Part shown: positions 26,011 through 36,966 of the stretch, one piece after another
How positions within the stretch are numbered: the first letter of the stretch is position 1
Layout of the letters: each line of letters starts with the position of its first letter
From: a bacterium EF100-94H03 bin56
GTDB lineage: Bacteria; Pseudomonadota; Alphaproteobacteria; SP197
DNA length: 64,000 nucleotides
NCBI GenBank assembly: GCA_002238685.1
Contig: MPMV01000003.1
Location: forward strand, 124,001-188,000
Reading direction: 5' to 3'
Program-made: the position numbers and the translations under genes
Notes under the pieces: model-generated
What the model saw: the letters and a program-made list of their open reading frames with translations, nothing else
Told to the model about the DNA's origin: nothing
Databases searched by the model: none

Positions 26011-26790
26011 ATGGATGAACCACTTCTCCTCAGTTCGCAGGAGGGCCAGGTGGCGCGCCTGGCGCTCAATCGCCCGAAACAGCGCAACGCGCTCAGTGTC
26101 GCATTGATGGCAGCGCTGCAGGACGAGCTCGATCGCCTTGCGAGGCGATCCGACGTGCATGTCATCGTCATTGCCGGCAGGGGCCGGGCGTTCTGTGCCG
26201 GCCATGACCTGAAGGAAATCCGCGAACATCCGGGAGCCGACAACTACAACCGCCTCTTCGATCAGTGCAGCCGTTTGATGACGACCATCGTCAGGCTGCC
26301 CAAGCCGGTGATTGCCAGTGTCGGCGGCATTGCGACAGCGGCGGGATGCCAGCTGGTAGCGAGCTGCGATCTCGCCGTGGCCTCGGTGCAGGCGGCCTTC
26401 GCCACGCCCGGGGTCAACATCGGACTCTTCTGTTCCACGCCGATGGTGGCGCTGTCACGCAACGTGGCGCGCAAGCACGCCATGGAGATGCTGCTGACCG
26501 GCGACGTGATCGACGCGGTGCGGGCACGGGAACTGGGCCTCGTCAACCGCGTGGTGGCGGCCGGCGATCTCGACTCCGCGACAGCGCGGATGGCGCGAAC
26601 CATCGCCTCGAAATCCCCCCTGACCCTGGCCATCGGCAAGGAGGCCTTCTACCGCCAGCTCGAGATGCCGTTGGACGAGGCCTATGCCTACGCCAGCAGG
26701 GTGATGACTGACAACATGCTCAAGCGGGACGCGCGGGAGGGAATCGACGCGTTTCTCGGCAAGCGCGCTCCTCAGTGGCAGGGTGAATGA
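26011..26790 (+). CDS. Enoyl-CoA hydratase/isomerase family protein (ECHDC3-like)
   Basis: Crotonase-fold enzyme acting on acyl-CoA. The 259-residue protein has LNRPKQRNALS near residue 20, the oxyanion-hole segment AFCAGHDLKEIREHP, and GGIATAAGCQLVASCDLAVAS near 110. The glutamates of classic hydratases in the GC.E motif are not where expected (AAGCQL), as in ECHDC3-type proteins, so a true hydratase activity is uncertain. Its stop overlaps the next gene by 4 nt. ATG 26011 is chosen because the similarity starts there. Confidence 0.85.
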   Translation: MDEPLLLSSQEGQVARLALNRPKQRNALSVALMAALQDELDRLARRSDVHVIVIAGRGRAFCAGHDLKEIREHPGADNYNRLFDQCSRLMTTIVRLPKPVIASVGGIATAAGCQLVASCDLAVASVQAAFATPGVNIGLFCSTPMVALSRNVARKHAMEMLLTGDVIDAVRARELGLVNRVVAAGDLDSATARMARTIASKSPLTLAIGKEAFYRQLEMPLDEAYAYASRVMTDNMLKRDAREGIDAFLGKRAPQWQGE

Positions 26791-27284
26791 TGGCCGGTCA
26801 CGACCACTACAGCGATGAGGCGCTGCGCTCGATCCTGCGCCGCTGTCGCACCATCGCCATGATTGGCGCCAGCCCGAACTGGGTGCGGCCGAGCTATTTC
26901 GCGATGAAGTACCTCCAGGGCAAGGGTTATCGCGTCATCCCGATCAATCCGGGGGCCGCCGGTCACACCGTGCTGGGGGAAACCGTGCTTGGATCCCTCG
27001 ACGAGCTCCAGGCACCCGTACCCATGGTCGACATCTTCCGCAATTCCCAGGCGGCCGGGGGCATTGTCGACGAGGTCATCAGGTTGCGGAACGACAAGCA
27101 TTTCGAGGTTGTCTGGATGCAGCTCGGGGTGCGCAACGACGCCGCAGCCCAAAGGGCGGAGGCCGCGGGTCTCGAGGTCGTCATGGACCGGTGTCCGAAG
27201 ATCGAGTACGGACGGCTTTCCGGGGAGCTCTCGTGGAGTGGCGTCAATTCCGGGATCATCACGGCAAGGGTCCTGAGATTGTGA
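26787..27284 (+). CDS. CoA-binding domain protein (YccU-like)
   Basis: A 165-residue one-domain protein with a Rossmann-type CoA-binding fold. It shows IAMIGASPNWVRPSYFAMKYLQ near residue 24, YRVIPINPG, DIFRNSQAAGGIVDEVI and a C-terminal VVMDRCPKIEY. The family is conserved but unassigned. Translation is coupled to the enoyl-CoA hydratase-like gene, whose stop it overlaps, and metY follows 57 bp downstream. Confidence 0.88.
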   Translation: MMAGHDHYSDEALRSILRRCRTIAMIGASPNWVRPSYFAMKYLQGKGYRVIPINPGAAGHTVLGETVLGSLDELQAPVPMVDIFRNSQAAGGIVDEVIRLRNDKHFEVVWMQLGVRNDAAAQRAEAAGLEVVMDRCPKIEYGRLSGELSWSGVNSGIITARVLRL

Positions 27285-27341
27285 CACTCGCCGTTTTCCG
27301 TGTTGCCAGGAAGCGGGCGTACCGCACGAAAGGGGTCAGGC

Positions 27342-28631
27342 ATGAATGACGGCGACCGCCGCTACGGCATGGAGACCCGCGCTGTCCACGCCGGCGCACG
27401 CCCCGACCCGTCAACCGGAGCAAGGCAGACACCGATCTACCAGACGACCAGTTTCGTGTTCGACGATGTCGAGCACGCTGCCTCGCTCTTCAATCTCCAG
27501 ACCTTCGGCTACTTCTATTCGAGGCTGACCAACCCGACGGTGGCGGTTCTCGAGGAAAAGATCGCAAATCTCGAGGACGGCCGCGCCGCCGTCGCTTGCG
27601 CCTCGGGCCATGCGGCGCAGTTTCTTGCCTTTTTCACCCTGCTTGAGCCCGGCTCCCACATCGTTGCGTCGCGCTATCTCTACGGCGGTTCCGTCACGCA
27701 GTTCACCAAGTCCTTTGCCAGGCTCGGCTGGCAGGCCGACCTCGTCGATCCCAACGATCCGGACATCGTGGAAGCAGCCATCCGAGACGAAACCCGCGCC
27801 ATCTTCGTCGAGGTGCTGGCCAATCCCGGCGGTATCGTCGTCGACCTCGAGCCCCTGGTCGCCATTGCGCGCCACCACCGGATTCCGCTTGTCGTCGACA
27901 ACACCCTGGCGACACCGTGCCTTATCCAGCCCATTCACTGGGGAGCCGATATCGTCATCCATTCGGCGACCAAGTTCATCGGTGGCCATGGCACGTCGAT
28001 GGGAGGCGTTGTCATCGAATCGGGCGCCTTCGACTGGTTTGCCAGCGGCAAGTTTCCCGGCATGACGGAACCCGAAGAGGCCTATCACGGTCTCACCTTT
28101 GCCGAGACGTTCGGTGATTTCGGATTCACCATGAAGGCACGCACCGTGGCATTGAGGGATTTCGGGCCGTCGCTGTCGCCGGCCAATGCCTTTCATCTCA
28201 TCACCGGATGCGAGACCCTGCCCCTGCGCGTACAGCGTCACTGTGACAACGCGCTCGAGGTTGCCCGCCACCTCGAGACCCACCCCAAGGTGGCCTGGGT
28301 TTCCTATGCCGGACTGGAGTCGAGCCCTTGGCACGGTCTGGCGCGCAAGTACCTGAAGAACGGCTTCGGCAGTGTCTTCACCTTCGGCCTGAAGGACGGT
28401 TTCGATGCCTGTACCCGTATGGTCGAGGCGTCCGGTCTCTTCAGCCATCTTGCCAATATAGGTGACACGCGGAGCCTCGTCATCCACCCGGCGAGCACGA
28501 CTCATCGCCAGCTCACGTCCGAACAGCGCGCCACCGCCGGCGCCGCCGACGACACGATCCGTCTCTCGATCGGCATCGAGACGGTCAGCGATCTGATCCG
28601 CGATCTCGACGAGGCCCTGGAAGAGGCCTGA
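27342..28631 (+). CDS. metY: O-acetylhomoserine aminocarboxypropyltransferase (sulfhydrylase)
   Basis: PLP enzyme of direct methionine synthesis, joining O-acetylhomoserine with sulfide or methanethiol. The 429-residue protein has TRAVHAGARPDPSTGARQTPIYQTTS, FYSRLTNPTVAVLE, the PLP-phosphate region SGHAAQFLAF, and the Schiff-base Lys in IHSATKFIGGHGT. The length and long central insertion favour MetY over the 380-residue MetB/MetZ. ATG 27342 has an AAAGGGG ribosome site. No SAM riboswitch was found in the 57 bp upstream. Confidence 0.92.
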   Translation: MNDGDRRYGMETRAVHAGARPDPSTGARQTPIYQTTSFVFDDVEHAASLFNLQTFGYFYSRLTNPTVAVLEEKIANLEDGRAAVACASGHAAQFLAFFTLLEPGSHIVASRYLYGGSVTQFTKSFARLGWQADLVDPNDPDIVEAAIRDETRAIFVEVLANPGGIVVDLEPLVAIARHHRIPLVVDNTLATPCLIQPIHWGADIVIHSATKFIGGHGTSMGGVVIESGAFDWFASGKFPGMTEPEEAYHGLTFAETFGDFGFTMKARTVALRDFGPSLSPANAFHLITGCETLPLRVQRHCDNALEVARHLETHPKVAWVSYAGLESSPWHGLARKYLKNGFGSVFTFGLKDGFDACTRMVEASGLFSHLANIGDTRSLVIHPASTTHRQLTSEQRATAGAADDTIRLSIGIETVSDLIRDLDEALEEA

Positions 28632-28645
28632 CACTCAGGACGGAA

Positions 28646-29152
28646 CTACCTGCATATCCCCCTGGATCCTTCGGCGCACACCTTCGCCCCATCCGTCCAC
28701 GTGGCCCCGGACAGGGTGGCGCCGGTGAAGTCGACATCTCTCAGAACGGCTCCGGTGAAGTCGACACCGGTCAGATCGGCGAAGAGGAACTTGGTATCCC
28801 GGACGTCGACGTGCCGCATGGAGGCGCCGGAGAGGTCGGCCCTGTCGAAGCGTGCGCCGGTCAGCTTGGCGCCGTCGAATGTGGCGCCGGTAAGGTCCGA
28901 TTCGACGAAGCGCACGCGATAGCCGTCAATGCGCGAGAAATCGGCATTCCGGAGGTTCGCGTTGCTGAGCGCTGCGCCGCGCAGGTTGCCACCGGCGAGG
29001 ACGGCTTCGGGGAAATCGATGCCGGAGAGATTGCAGCTGCGCCAGTCGACGTTTTCCTGCGGAAGGTCGTTGCACCCGGCCTCGGCCACACTCCCCCCGG
29101 CCACCGCCAGTAGAGCGATGACGGGAATGAGGGAGAGTGTGTGCCCGGCCAT
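28646..29152 (-). CDS. Secreted pentapeptide-repeat protein
   Basis: A 168-residue protein with a signal peptide (hydrophobic LSLIPVIALLAVAGGSVAEA, cleavage after about residue 25) followed by roughly twenty A(D/N)LXX-type pentapeptide units such as NLRNA, DLTGA, KLTGA, DLSGA, DLTGV, VLRDV and TLSGA. These build a right-handed beta helix. Two Cys near the N-terminus of the mature part and two near the C-terminus may form disulfides. The role is unknown. It is convergent with metY and lies downstream of glnA. Confidence 0.85.
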   Translation of the reverse strand: MAGHTLSLIPVIALLAVAGGSVAEAGCNDLPQENVDWRSCNLSGIDFPEAVLAGGNLRGAALSNANLRNADFSRIDGYRVRFVESDLTGATFDGAKLTGARFDRADLSGASMRHVDVRDTKFLFADLTGVDFTGAVLRDVDFTGATLSGATWTDGAKVCAEGSRGICR

Positions 29153-29168
29153 TTTGGGAACCCGGTCT

Positions 29169-29197
29169 CCCGGGCACGCCTGACGTGCGTGCCCGGG
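29169..29197 (-). terminator. Hairpin after glnA
   Basis: An 11-bp perfect GC-rich stem (CCCGGGCACGC with GCGTGCCCGGG) encloses a 7-nt loop, 13 nt beyond the glnA stop. There is no long U-run, so it may act as a Rho-assisted terminator or as an RNA-stabilising 3' structure. Confidence 0.55.
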
Positions 29198-29209
29198 AAG
29201 GTCCGTCTT

Positions 29210-30622
29210 CTAGATGCTGTAGTACATGTCGAACTCGATGGGGTGGGTGGTGGTTTCGAAGGCCATCACCTCTTCCCACTTGAGTTCGAGATAGCCGCCG
29301 ATGAGGTCGTCGCTGAAGACTTCACCCTTCTTGAGGAAGTCATTGTCCTCCTGAAGGGCGTTCAATGCCTCGCGCAGGCTGCCTGCCACCGTCGGCACGT
29401 CCTTGAGTTCCTCGGGCGGCAGATCGTAGAGATTCTTGTCCATCGCATCGCCTGGATGGATACGGTTCTCGATGCCGTCGAGGCCGGCCATCAGCATGGC
29501 CGAGAAGGCAAGATAGGGATTGGCGGTCGGATCGGGGAAACGGATCTCGACACGCTTGGCCTTCGGCGACGTGGCATAGGGAATACGGCACGATGCAGAA
29601 CGATTCCGCGAGCTGTAGGCGAGCAGCACCGGTGCCTCGTAACCCGGGACCAGTCTCTTGTAGCTGTTGGTCGAGGCATTGGTGAAGGCGTTGAGCGCCT
29701 TGGCATGACGGATGATGCCACCGATGTAGTAGAGCGCCATGTCGGAGAGGTCCGCGTACCGGTTTCCGGCGAAGAGGGGTTCTCCGTCCATCCAGATGGA
29801 CTGGTGCACATGCATGCCGGAGCCGTTGTCGTACATCACCGGCTTGGGCATGAAGGTCGCCGTCTTGCCGTAGCTGTGGGCGACCCGGTGGACGACGTAC
29901 TTGTAGGCCTGCACGTTGTCGGCGCAGCTCAGCAACGAACCGAATGTCACGCCGAGTTCGTGCTGTGCCGGCGCCACCTCGTGGTGATGCTTGTCGATGG
30001 GAAGACCCATGTCGGCCATGATCGACAGCATCTCGGAGCGCATGTCGCTCAGTGAATCAACGGGCGGAACGGGGAAATAGCCACCCTTCTGGCGTGGCCG
30101 GTGGGCGAGGTTGCCCGTGCCTTCGTACTCGGTGTTGTCGTTGTAGGGCCCTTCTTCCGAGTCGATTTCGTAGCCCATGGCGTGGGAGTCGGTGGAGAAG
30201 CGCACGCTGTCGAAGACGAAGAACTCGAGTTCGGGCCCGAAGAAGGCGGTGTCGCCGATGCCGGTATACTGCAGATAGGCTTCCGCCCGCCTTGCCAGCG
30301 AGCGCGGATCGCGCTCATAGTCCTGTCCTGTCGACGGCTCGTGGATGTCACAGTTCAGGATGAGTGTGGGCTGCGATTCGAAGGGATCCAGGACCATCGT
30401 GCCCGGATCCGGAATCAGGGTCATGTCCGATTCGTTGATGGCCTTCCAGCCGGCGATGGAGGAGCCGTCGAACATGACGCCGTCGGTGAACATGTCTTCG
30501 TCGACCATGCGTCTGGACAGCGTGAGATGTTGCCATTTGCCCCTTGGGTCGGTGAACCGGAGGTCGACATAGGGAATGTCGTCATCCTCGATACGCTTGA
30601 GAACACTTTCAGCATCTGACAT
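29210..30622 (-). CDS. glnA: Glutamine synthetase, type I
   Basis: Central ammonia-assimilating enzyme: glutamate plus ammonia plus ATP. The 470-residue length is that of bacterial GSI-beta. Landmarks are [23 protein letters not shown], the metal-binding [10 protein letters not shown], the [10 protein letters not shown] motif, the ATP-binding [16 protein letters not shown] region, [10 protein letters not shown], and the adenylylation-site Tyr in [10 protein letters not shown]. It lies 44 bp downstream of glnB, the usual alphaproteobacterial glnB-glnA operon, and is probably controlled by nitrogen status and by adenylylation. Confidence 0.97.
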   Translation of the reverse strand: MSDAESVLKRIEDDDIPYVDLRFTDPRGKWQHLTLSRRMVDEDMFTDGVMFDGSSIAGWKAINESDMTLIPDPGTMVLDPFESQPTLILNCDIHEPSTGQDYERDPRSLARRAEAYLQYTGIGDTAFFGPELEFFVFDSVRFSTDSHAMGYEIDSEEGPYNDNTEYEGTGNLAHRPRQKGGYFPVPPVDSLSDMRSEMLSIMADMGLPIDKHHHEVAPAQHELGVTFGSLLSCADNVQAYKYVVHRVAHSYGKTATFMPKPVMYDNGSGMHVHQSIWMDGEPLFAGNRYADLSDMALYYIGGIIRHAKALNAFTNASTNSYKRLVPGYEAPVLLAYSSRNRSASCRIPYATSPKAKRVEIRFPDPTANPYLAFSAMLMAGLDGIENRIHPGDAMDKNLYDLPPEELKDVPTVAGSLREALNALQEDNDFLKKGEVFSDDLIGGYLELKWEEVMAFETTTHPIEFDMYYSI

Positions 30623-30666
30623 GTCAAAGTCCTTCCCGGCTGTCTGTTGGAGATTCGGGCATGGTT

Positions 30667-32368
<1,702 letters not shown>

Positions 32369-32387
32369 ACCGGACCTTCTCGCGCCC

Positions 32388-32791
32388 GGTTCCGGGCGGA
32401 CCGACGGCAACGACACATTGCAGGGTGACACGGGCGCAGACACGTTCATTGCCGCACCCGGCCATGGCCAGCACCGGCGCCGGGGTTTCGATCCGCTGAG
32501 CCAGAAGATCGGCCATAACCCTCCGCTCGGTGACCATGTGGTAATCAACCTCACGGAGGCGGCGGCGGGACAGTTCTGGTCTGGGGCATCACTTCTGTCG
32601 ACCAGCTCACCGAAGACATGTTCGTCCTGCCGGACGCCTCCGTGACACGGATCGACGCCGAGCGTGCAGGGACTCAGCGTGGCACAGCGAGAGACGACAC
32701 GTTGTCCGGCGCCGGAACCGCGAACGGACAGACCGACAACGACATCTTCTACTTTGCCTCCGGCAACGCCGCGGGTGAGTTCGCTCTATGA
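32388..32791 (+). pseudogene. Broken RTX (haemolysin-type calcium-binding) gene remnant
   Basis: Pieces of an RTX protein C-terminus lie in different frames. One frame has DGNDTLQGDTGADTFIAA near 32400 and VVINLTEAAAGQF near 32540-32575. After a frameshift another has ITSVDQLTEDMFVLPDA (about 32588-32640) and DDTLSGAGTANGQTDNDIFYF (about 32690-32755), ending at TGA 32789-32791. The GxDGNDTLxG pattern followed by the LTxxxFVL segment is typical of secreted RTX proteins. No intact start or export genes are present. The last stop overlaps the ATG of the PhyH gene. Confidence 0.7.
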
Positions 32792-33774
32792 CCATCTTGG
32801 CCGAGAAGGCATCAATGCCTAACATGAGTGCCGGACCAGTCAGTGAGGCTGGTTATGCTGACAGGGAAGACATGATGGCGGGGCATGCGAACGCGTTTCC
32901 GGACCTCGAACGGGAACTCAGGTTTTGTCCGCTCGGTGTGGATTCGCCCGGAACGCTGAGCAAGAAGCAGATTTCACGCTACAACGACCAGGGGTTCCTG
33001 GCACCGATCACTGTCTTCGGTGATCGCGAAATTGCAGACATTCGAGAGTACGTCGACCGGCTGCTGAACGGGGCGCTTGCCGCTGGCTGGACGGCGGGCG
33101 AACTGACCAATTGGCACCTCTATTGCCGAGGCGTGTACGATCTTGTCACCCATCCCCGCATTCTCGATGTTGTCGAAGATTTCCTGGGCGGCACGATCAT
33201 TCTCCGGAACTGCCACTTTTTCATCAAGCTTCCCGGCGAAGGCCGTCGCGTGAGCTGGCATCAGGACGCCTCTTACTGGCCATTGACACCGAGCAAGGTG
33301 ATCTCTGTATGGCTCGCCATTGACGATTCCTGTCCGGCGAACGGCGCGATGCAGGTCATTCCCCGCTCGCATCTGCGCCCTGGCCTTCCCTTTCGTCGCA
33401 GCGCTCCCGAAGAACGCAATGTTCTCAGCCAGACCGTCGATAACCCGGAGCACTATGGCGATGCACCGGTTTCGCTTGATCTCAAGGCCGGTCAGATTTC
33501 CCTGCACAGCGACTGGATCCTCCACGGATCGGAACCCAACCGGTCCGACCGTCGCCGTTGCGGTCTGGCGATGCGTTACCTGTCTTGCGACGTCCGTGCG
33601 AGCGACGGCTGGAACAGGGATTCGGTCATTTGCCGGGGTGCCGACCCGTCGGGTCATTGGGCCGATCATCCGAGGCCCACGCGTGACTCGATTCCTGAGA
33701 AGCAGCAGGGTACGGAAAGGACAACGCGTTCGTTTACACATGGCTGGACCGATCGCGGCACAACGGGTTCATGA
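32788..33774 (+). CDS. Phytanoyl-CoA dioxygenase (PhyH) family protein
   Basis: Fe(II)/2-oxoglutarate-dependent oxygenase. The 328-residue protein has the metal pair HxD in VSWHQDASYWPL, the distal His in DWILHGSEPN and a downstream Arg (RRRCGLAMRYL) for 2-oxoglutarate. The mid region WLAIDDSCPANGAMQVIPRSH is typical of bacterial PhyH hydroxylases such as EctD-like enzymes. Its stop overlaps the MttB-like gene by 4 nt, so it probably hydroxylates the same compound or its product. The start is uncertain: ATG 32788 or one of the later Met codons (residues 10 or 14). Confidence 0.87.
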   Translation: MTILAEKASMPNMSAGPVSEAGYADREDMMAGHANAFPDLERELRFCPLGVDSPGTLSKKQISRYNDQGFLAPITVFGDREIADIREYVDRLLNGALAAGWTAGELTNWHLYCRGVYDLVTHPRILDVVEDFLGGTIILRNCHFFIKLPGEGRRVSWHQDASYWPLTPSKVISVWLAIDDSCPANGAMQVIPRSHLRPGLPFRRSAPEERNVLSQTVDNPEHYGDAPVSLDLKAGQISLHSDWILHGSEPNRSDRRRCGLAMRYLSCDVRASDGWNRDSVICRGADPSGHWADHPRPTRDSIPEKQQGTERTTRSFTHGWTDRGTTGS

Positions 33775-35339
33775 CGCACGGAGACCGGGACGAGCATCAC
33801 TCTCGAACAGGCACGGGAGACATTCCCCGGCGTCGGAGCAGACGCGCGAGACGACTTCGCGAAACACCAAAGGCATGTGTCTCGCCGTACATCGTCCGCC
33901 GTATTCCGAGATTCGAGTTGTTGTCCGGGGAGGTCCTGGAAAGGATCGAGACACAGGCGGATTGGCTCCTGGCGGAAATTGGCATCCGCATCGAGGGAGA
34001 CCCGCACGCACGCACGCTCTTCGGGGAAGCGGGAGCCAGTGTCGATGGAAACCGCGTACGGTTCGATCGTGGCCTGGCGCGATCGCTCTGCGCCACAGCA
34101 CCTTCGACCTTCACGATGCACGCGCGCAATCCGTCGCGAAGCGTTGTCTTCGGAGGCGACAATGTCGTGATGGCCCCGGCCGACGGCGCACCCTTCGTCA
34201 CCGACATGAAGCAGGGCCGCCGGTACGGCACGATCAAGGACCATCAGGACCTGACGAAACTGTTGCAGCAGGCTCCGGCACTTCACCACAACCCTGCGTT
34301 GATCTGCGAACCCGCCGACGTACCGGTCAACAAGCGGCACCTCGACATCGTCTGTTCTCAGTTGCGATACTCGGACAAGCCGATCATGGGGGCCGTCAGC
34401 ACGCCGGAGCGTGGCGAAGACACGCTCGAATTGGCGCGCATTGTCTTCGGCGACGGCTTTCTGGACGATCATGCCGTGGTCCTGGCCGGCACTGCGGTGC
34501 AGTCGCCTCTGACTTTCAACGCGGAAACGACCGGCGCAATCAGAACCTACGCGACGGCCAATCAGGCCAACATGATCACGCCCTTCATCATTGCCGGTGC
34601 CATGTCGCCAACCACGATGGCGGGCACCCTGGCGCAAGCCCATGCGGAAGCCATGGCCGGAATCGCCCTGTCCCAGCTCGTGAGAAAGGGCTCGCCCGCG
34701 CTCTACAGCGTCTTCGTGACCACCATGGACCTGAAGAGCGGCGCACCGACGTACGGTACGCCGGAATCGAGTCTCGCGAACTTCGCGATCGTCCAGCTCG
34801 GGCGCCGTCTGGGATTGCCGGTGCGATGCGGCGGGCATCTGACGGGCTCGAAACTGCTCGACGCGCAAGCCATGGAGGAATCCGTCGCATCGATGTCGCC
34901 ACCGGTCATGGCGGGGGCGCACTTCATTCATCAGTCTGCCGGCTGGCTGGAAGGCGGTCTGACGATGGGCTTCGAGAAGTTCATTGCGGACGCCGAGAAG
35001 TGCGCATGCATCGCGAGGCTCCTGCAGGGCCTGAACGTTGACGACAATACCCTTGCTGGCGATGCCTTCCTGGAGCTTGGAGACGAGTCCAACTTCCTTG
35101 GCTGCGGTCACACGCTGCGCAATGCCGCGACGGCCAACATTCGCACGGAACTGCCGGATTCCGACAGTTTCGAAGCGTGGACGGATCGGGGCGGCAAGGA
35201 CACGCGCGAACGGGCCCATACTCTGTGGACACGAGTCCTCGAGGACTACGAGAAGCCGCCGATCAACTCCGCCGTCGACGAAGAGCTGACGGCGTATTGC
35301 GCCAGAAGAAAGGCGTCGATGGACGACGCCTGGTACTAA
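33771..35339 (+). CDS. Trimethylamine:corrinoid methyltransferase (MttB) family, non-pyrrolysine
   Basis: A 522-residue MttB-superfamily protein with no in-frame amber codon, so it belongs with the glycine-betaine-type (MtgB-like) members rather than true Pyl-containing MttB. Landmarks are ERIETQADWLLAEIGIRIEGD, APSTFTMHARNP, MAPADGAPFVTDMKQGRRYGT, CEPADVPVNKRHLD, and TPFIIAGAMSPTTMAGTLAQAHAEAMAGIALSQ-like core segments. These enzymes move a methyl group from a quaternary amine to a corrinoid protein. No corrinoid partner (MttC-like) or RamA is nearby. The first 37 residues are basic and not conserved, so the true start may lie further in. Confidence 0.87.
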   Translation: MTHGDRDEHHSRTGTGDIPRRRSRRARRLRETPKACVSPYIVRRIPRFELLSGEVLERIETQADWLLAEIGIRIEGDPHARTLFGEAGASVDGNRVRFDRGLARSLCATAPSTFTMHARNPSRSVVFGGDNVVMAPADGAPFVTDMKQGRRYGTIKDHQDLTKLLQQAPALHHNPALICEPADVPVNKRHLDIVCSQLRYSDKPIMGAVSTPERGEDTLELARIVFGDGFLDDHAVVLAGTAVQSPLTFNAETTGAIRTYATANQANMITPFIIAGAMSPTTMAGTLAQAHAEAMAGIALSQLVRKGSPALYSVFVTTMDLKSGAPTYGTPESSLANFAIVQLGRRLGLPVRCGGHLTGSKLLDAQAMEESVASMSPPVMAGAHFIHQSAGWLEGGLTMGFEKFIADAEKCACIARLLQGLNVDDNTLAGDAFLELGDESNFLGCGHTLRNAATANIRTELPDSDSFEAWTDRGGKDTRERAHTLWTRVLEDYEKPPINSAVDEELTAYCARRKASMDDAWY

Positions 35340-35361
35340 CCCCAATCCAGCAACAAACGGA

Positions 35362-36858
35362 ATGCTCACCTTGACCAAGGATCTGCCAAAGCTGCAAATG
35401 TACATCGACGGCGCATTCGTCGAGCCCGCTTCCGGTACGTATTTCGAGAGCTACAACCCTTTCACCGGCAAGCCCTGGTGTCTTGTTCCGCGCGGCACTG
35501 CTGACGATGCCGATCGTGCCGCCCGTGCGGCACATCGCGCCTTCACGACGGGAGCCTGGCCGAACCTCAACGCCAGCGAGCGCGGCGGTCTGCTGCGCAA
35601 TCTCGCCGAACTCGTTGCCGAGAACGCGGACGATCTCGCCCGACTCGAGGTAAGGGACAATGGCAAGCTGTTCAGCGAAATGGCGGGGCAGTTGCGGTAC
35701 GCCCCGAGCTTCTACCATTACTTCGCCGGACTGGCCGACAAGATCGAGGGATCGGTCATCCCGACCGACAAGGCAGCCTTCACCTATACGCGCCACGAGC
35801 CATTGGGTGTTTGTGCAGCCATCGTGCCCTGGAACTCGCCGCTGCTGCTCACCGCCTGGAAGCTTGCGCCCGCGCTTGCCGCGGGCAACACCGTGGTCGT
35901 CAAGCCGTCCGAGTACACCTCCGCCTCGACTCTCGAGTTCATCAAGCTCGTTGAGCGCGCGGGATTTCCGAAAGGCGTGGTCAACGTCGTGACGGGCTTC
36001 GGGCCGGAAGCCGGACAACCCCTGATCGATCATCCGTGCGTGCGCAAGATATCCTTCACCGGATCCGAGAAGACGGGCGCGGGAATCTATTCGGACGCCG
36101 CCCGGGACATCAAGCGCGTGAGCCTGGAACTCGGTGGCAAGTCGCCGAACATCGTCTTTGCGGACGCCAATCTGGACAATGCCGTCAAGGGTGCCGTCGC
36201 GGGGATCTTCGCGGCAAGCGGCCAGACGTGCGTGGCGGGATCCAGGCTTCTCGTCCAGGAGAGCATTCACAATGCGTTTGTGGACCGCCTCGTGGCCTTC
36301 GCAAGCAGGGCGAAAATGGGAAATCCGATGAACGCGGACACCAATGTGGGCCCCGTCACCAACATGCCCCAATTCGAAAAGGTGCTTGCCTATATCGACA
36401 TAGCCAGGAAGGAGGGCGCGGAAGTCGTGCTCGGTGGCGGGAAGGCGACCCGGCCGGAATGCGGTGACGGCTGGTTCGTCGAGCCGACGATCTTCACAGG
36501 CGTGCGAAATGACATGCGCATTGCCCAGGAGGAAGTGTTCGGGCCCGTGTTGTCGGTCATTCCGTTCAGGGATGACGATGAGGCGGTGGCGATCGGCAAT
36601 GACGTCGCATTCGGCCTGGCGGCGGGCGTGTGGACGGAAAACATGCGCCGGGCCATCACCATGGCGAACCGGCTGCAGGCCGGAACCGTTTGGGTCAACA
36701 TGTACAGGGCCGTGAGCTTCACCACACCATTCGGGGGATACAAGAAGAGCGGCGTGGGCAGGGAACTCGGGCAAGAGGCGATCCGGGAGTACCTGCAGAC
36801 CAAGAGCGTCTGGATCTCCATGGCCGAAAGCATGGACAACCCGTTTGTCATCGGATAG
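35362..36858 (+). CDS. Aldehyde dehydrogenase family protein
   Basis: NAD(P)-dependent aldehyde dehydrogenase of 498 residues. Visible features are VPWNSPLLLTAWKLAPALAAGN (N-terminal coenzyme fold), FTGSEKTGAGIY, the general-base Glu in LELGGKSPNIVF near residue 260, and the catalytic Cys in AASGQTCVAGSRLL near 294. The C-terminal EEVFGPVLSVIPF motif is present. It follows the MttB-like gene after 22 bp, so it probably oxidises an aldehyde made in the same pathway. Betaine-aldehyde-type substrates are plausible but not provable. Confidence 0.92.
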   Translation: MLTLTKDLPKLQMYIDGAFVEPASGTYFESYNPFTGKPWCLVPRGTADDADRAARAAHRAFTTGAWPNLNASERGGLLRNLAELVAENADDLARLEVRDNGKLFSEMAGQLRYAPSFYHYFAGLADKIEGSVIPTDKAAFTYTRHEPLGVCAAIVPWNSPLLLTAWKLAPALAAGNTVVVKPSEYTSASTLEFIKLVERAGFPKGVVNVVTGFGPEAGQPLIDHPCVRKISFTGSEKTGAGIYSDAARDIKRVSLELGGKSPNIVFADANLDNAVKGAVAGIFAASGQTCVAGSRLLVQESIHNAFVDRLVAFASRAKMGNPMNADTNVGPVTNMPQFEKVLAYIDIARKEGAEVVLGGGKATRPECGDGWFVEPTIFTGVRNDMRIAQEEVFGPVLSVIPFRDDDEAVAIGNDVAFGLAAGVWTENMRRAITMANRLQAGTVWVNMYRAVSFTTPFGGYKKSGVGRELGQEAIREYLQTKSVWISMAESMDNPFVIG

Positions 36859-36966
36859 CTCCACCGGCGAACCGCGCGCCACGAGGGAGTTTCCCGGGAC
36901 GCACGGATCTCTCATCTCGGCTTGCTGTGTTGAGCGGCGGGCCTGGCCAGTCGAAAGGTCGAGACG

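Noticed and set aside
27285-27341. SAM-II-type riboswitch upstream of metY
   Set aside because: The 57 bp between the CoA-binding gene and metY show no match to the SAM-II core, and the gap is too short for the other SAM riboswitch classes.
33771-35339. Amber (pyrrolysine) codon in the MttB-like gene
   Set aside because: The 522-codon frame has no internal TAG, so it is a non-pyrrolysine member of the family.
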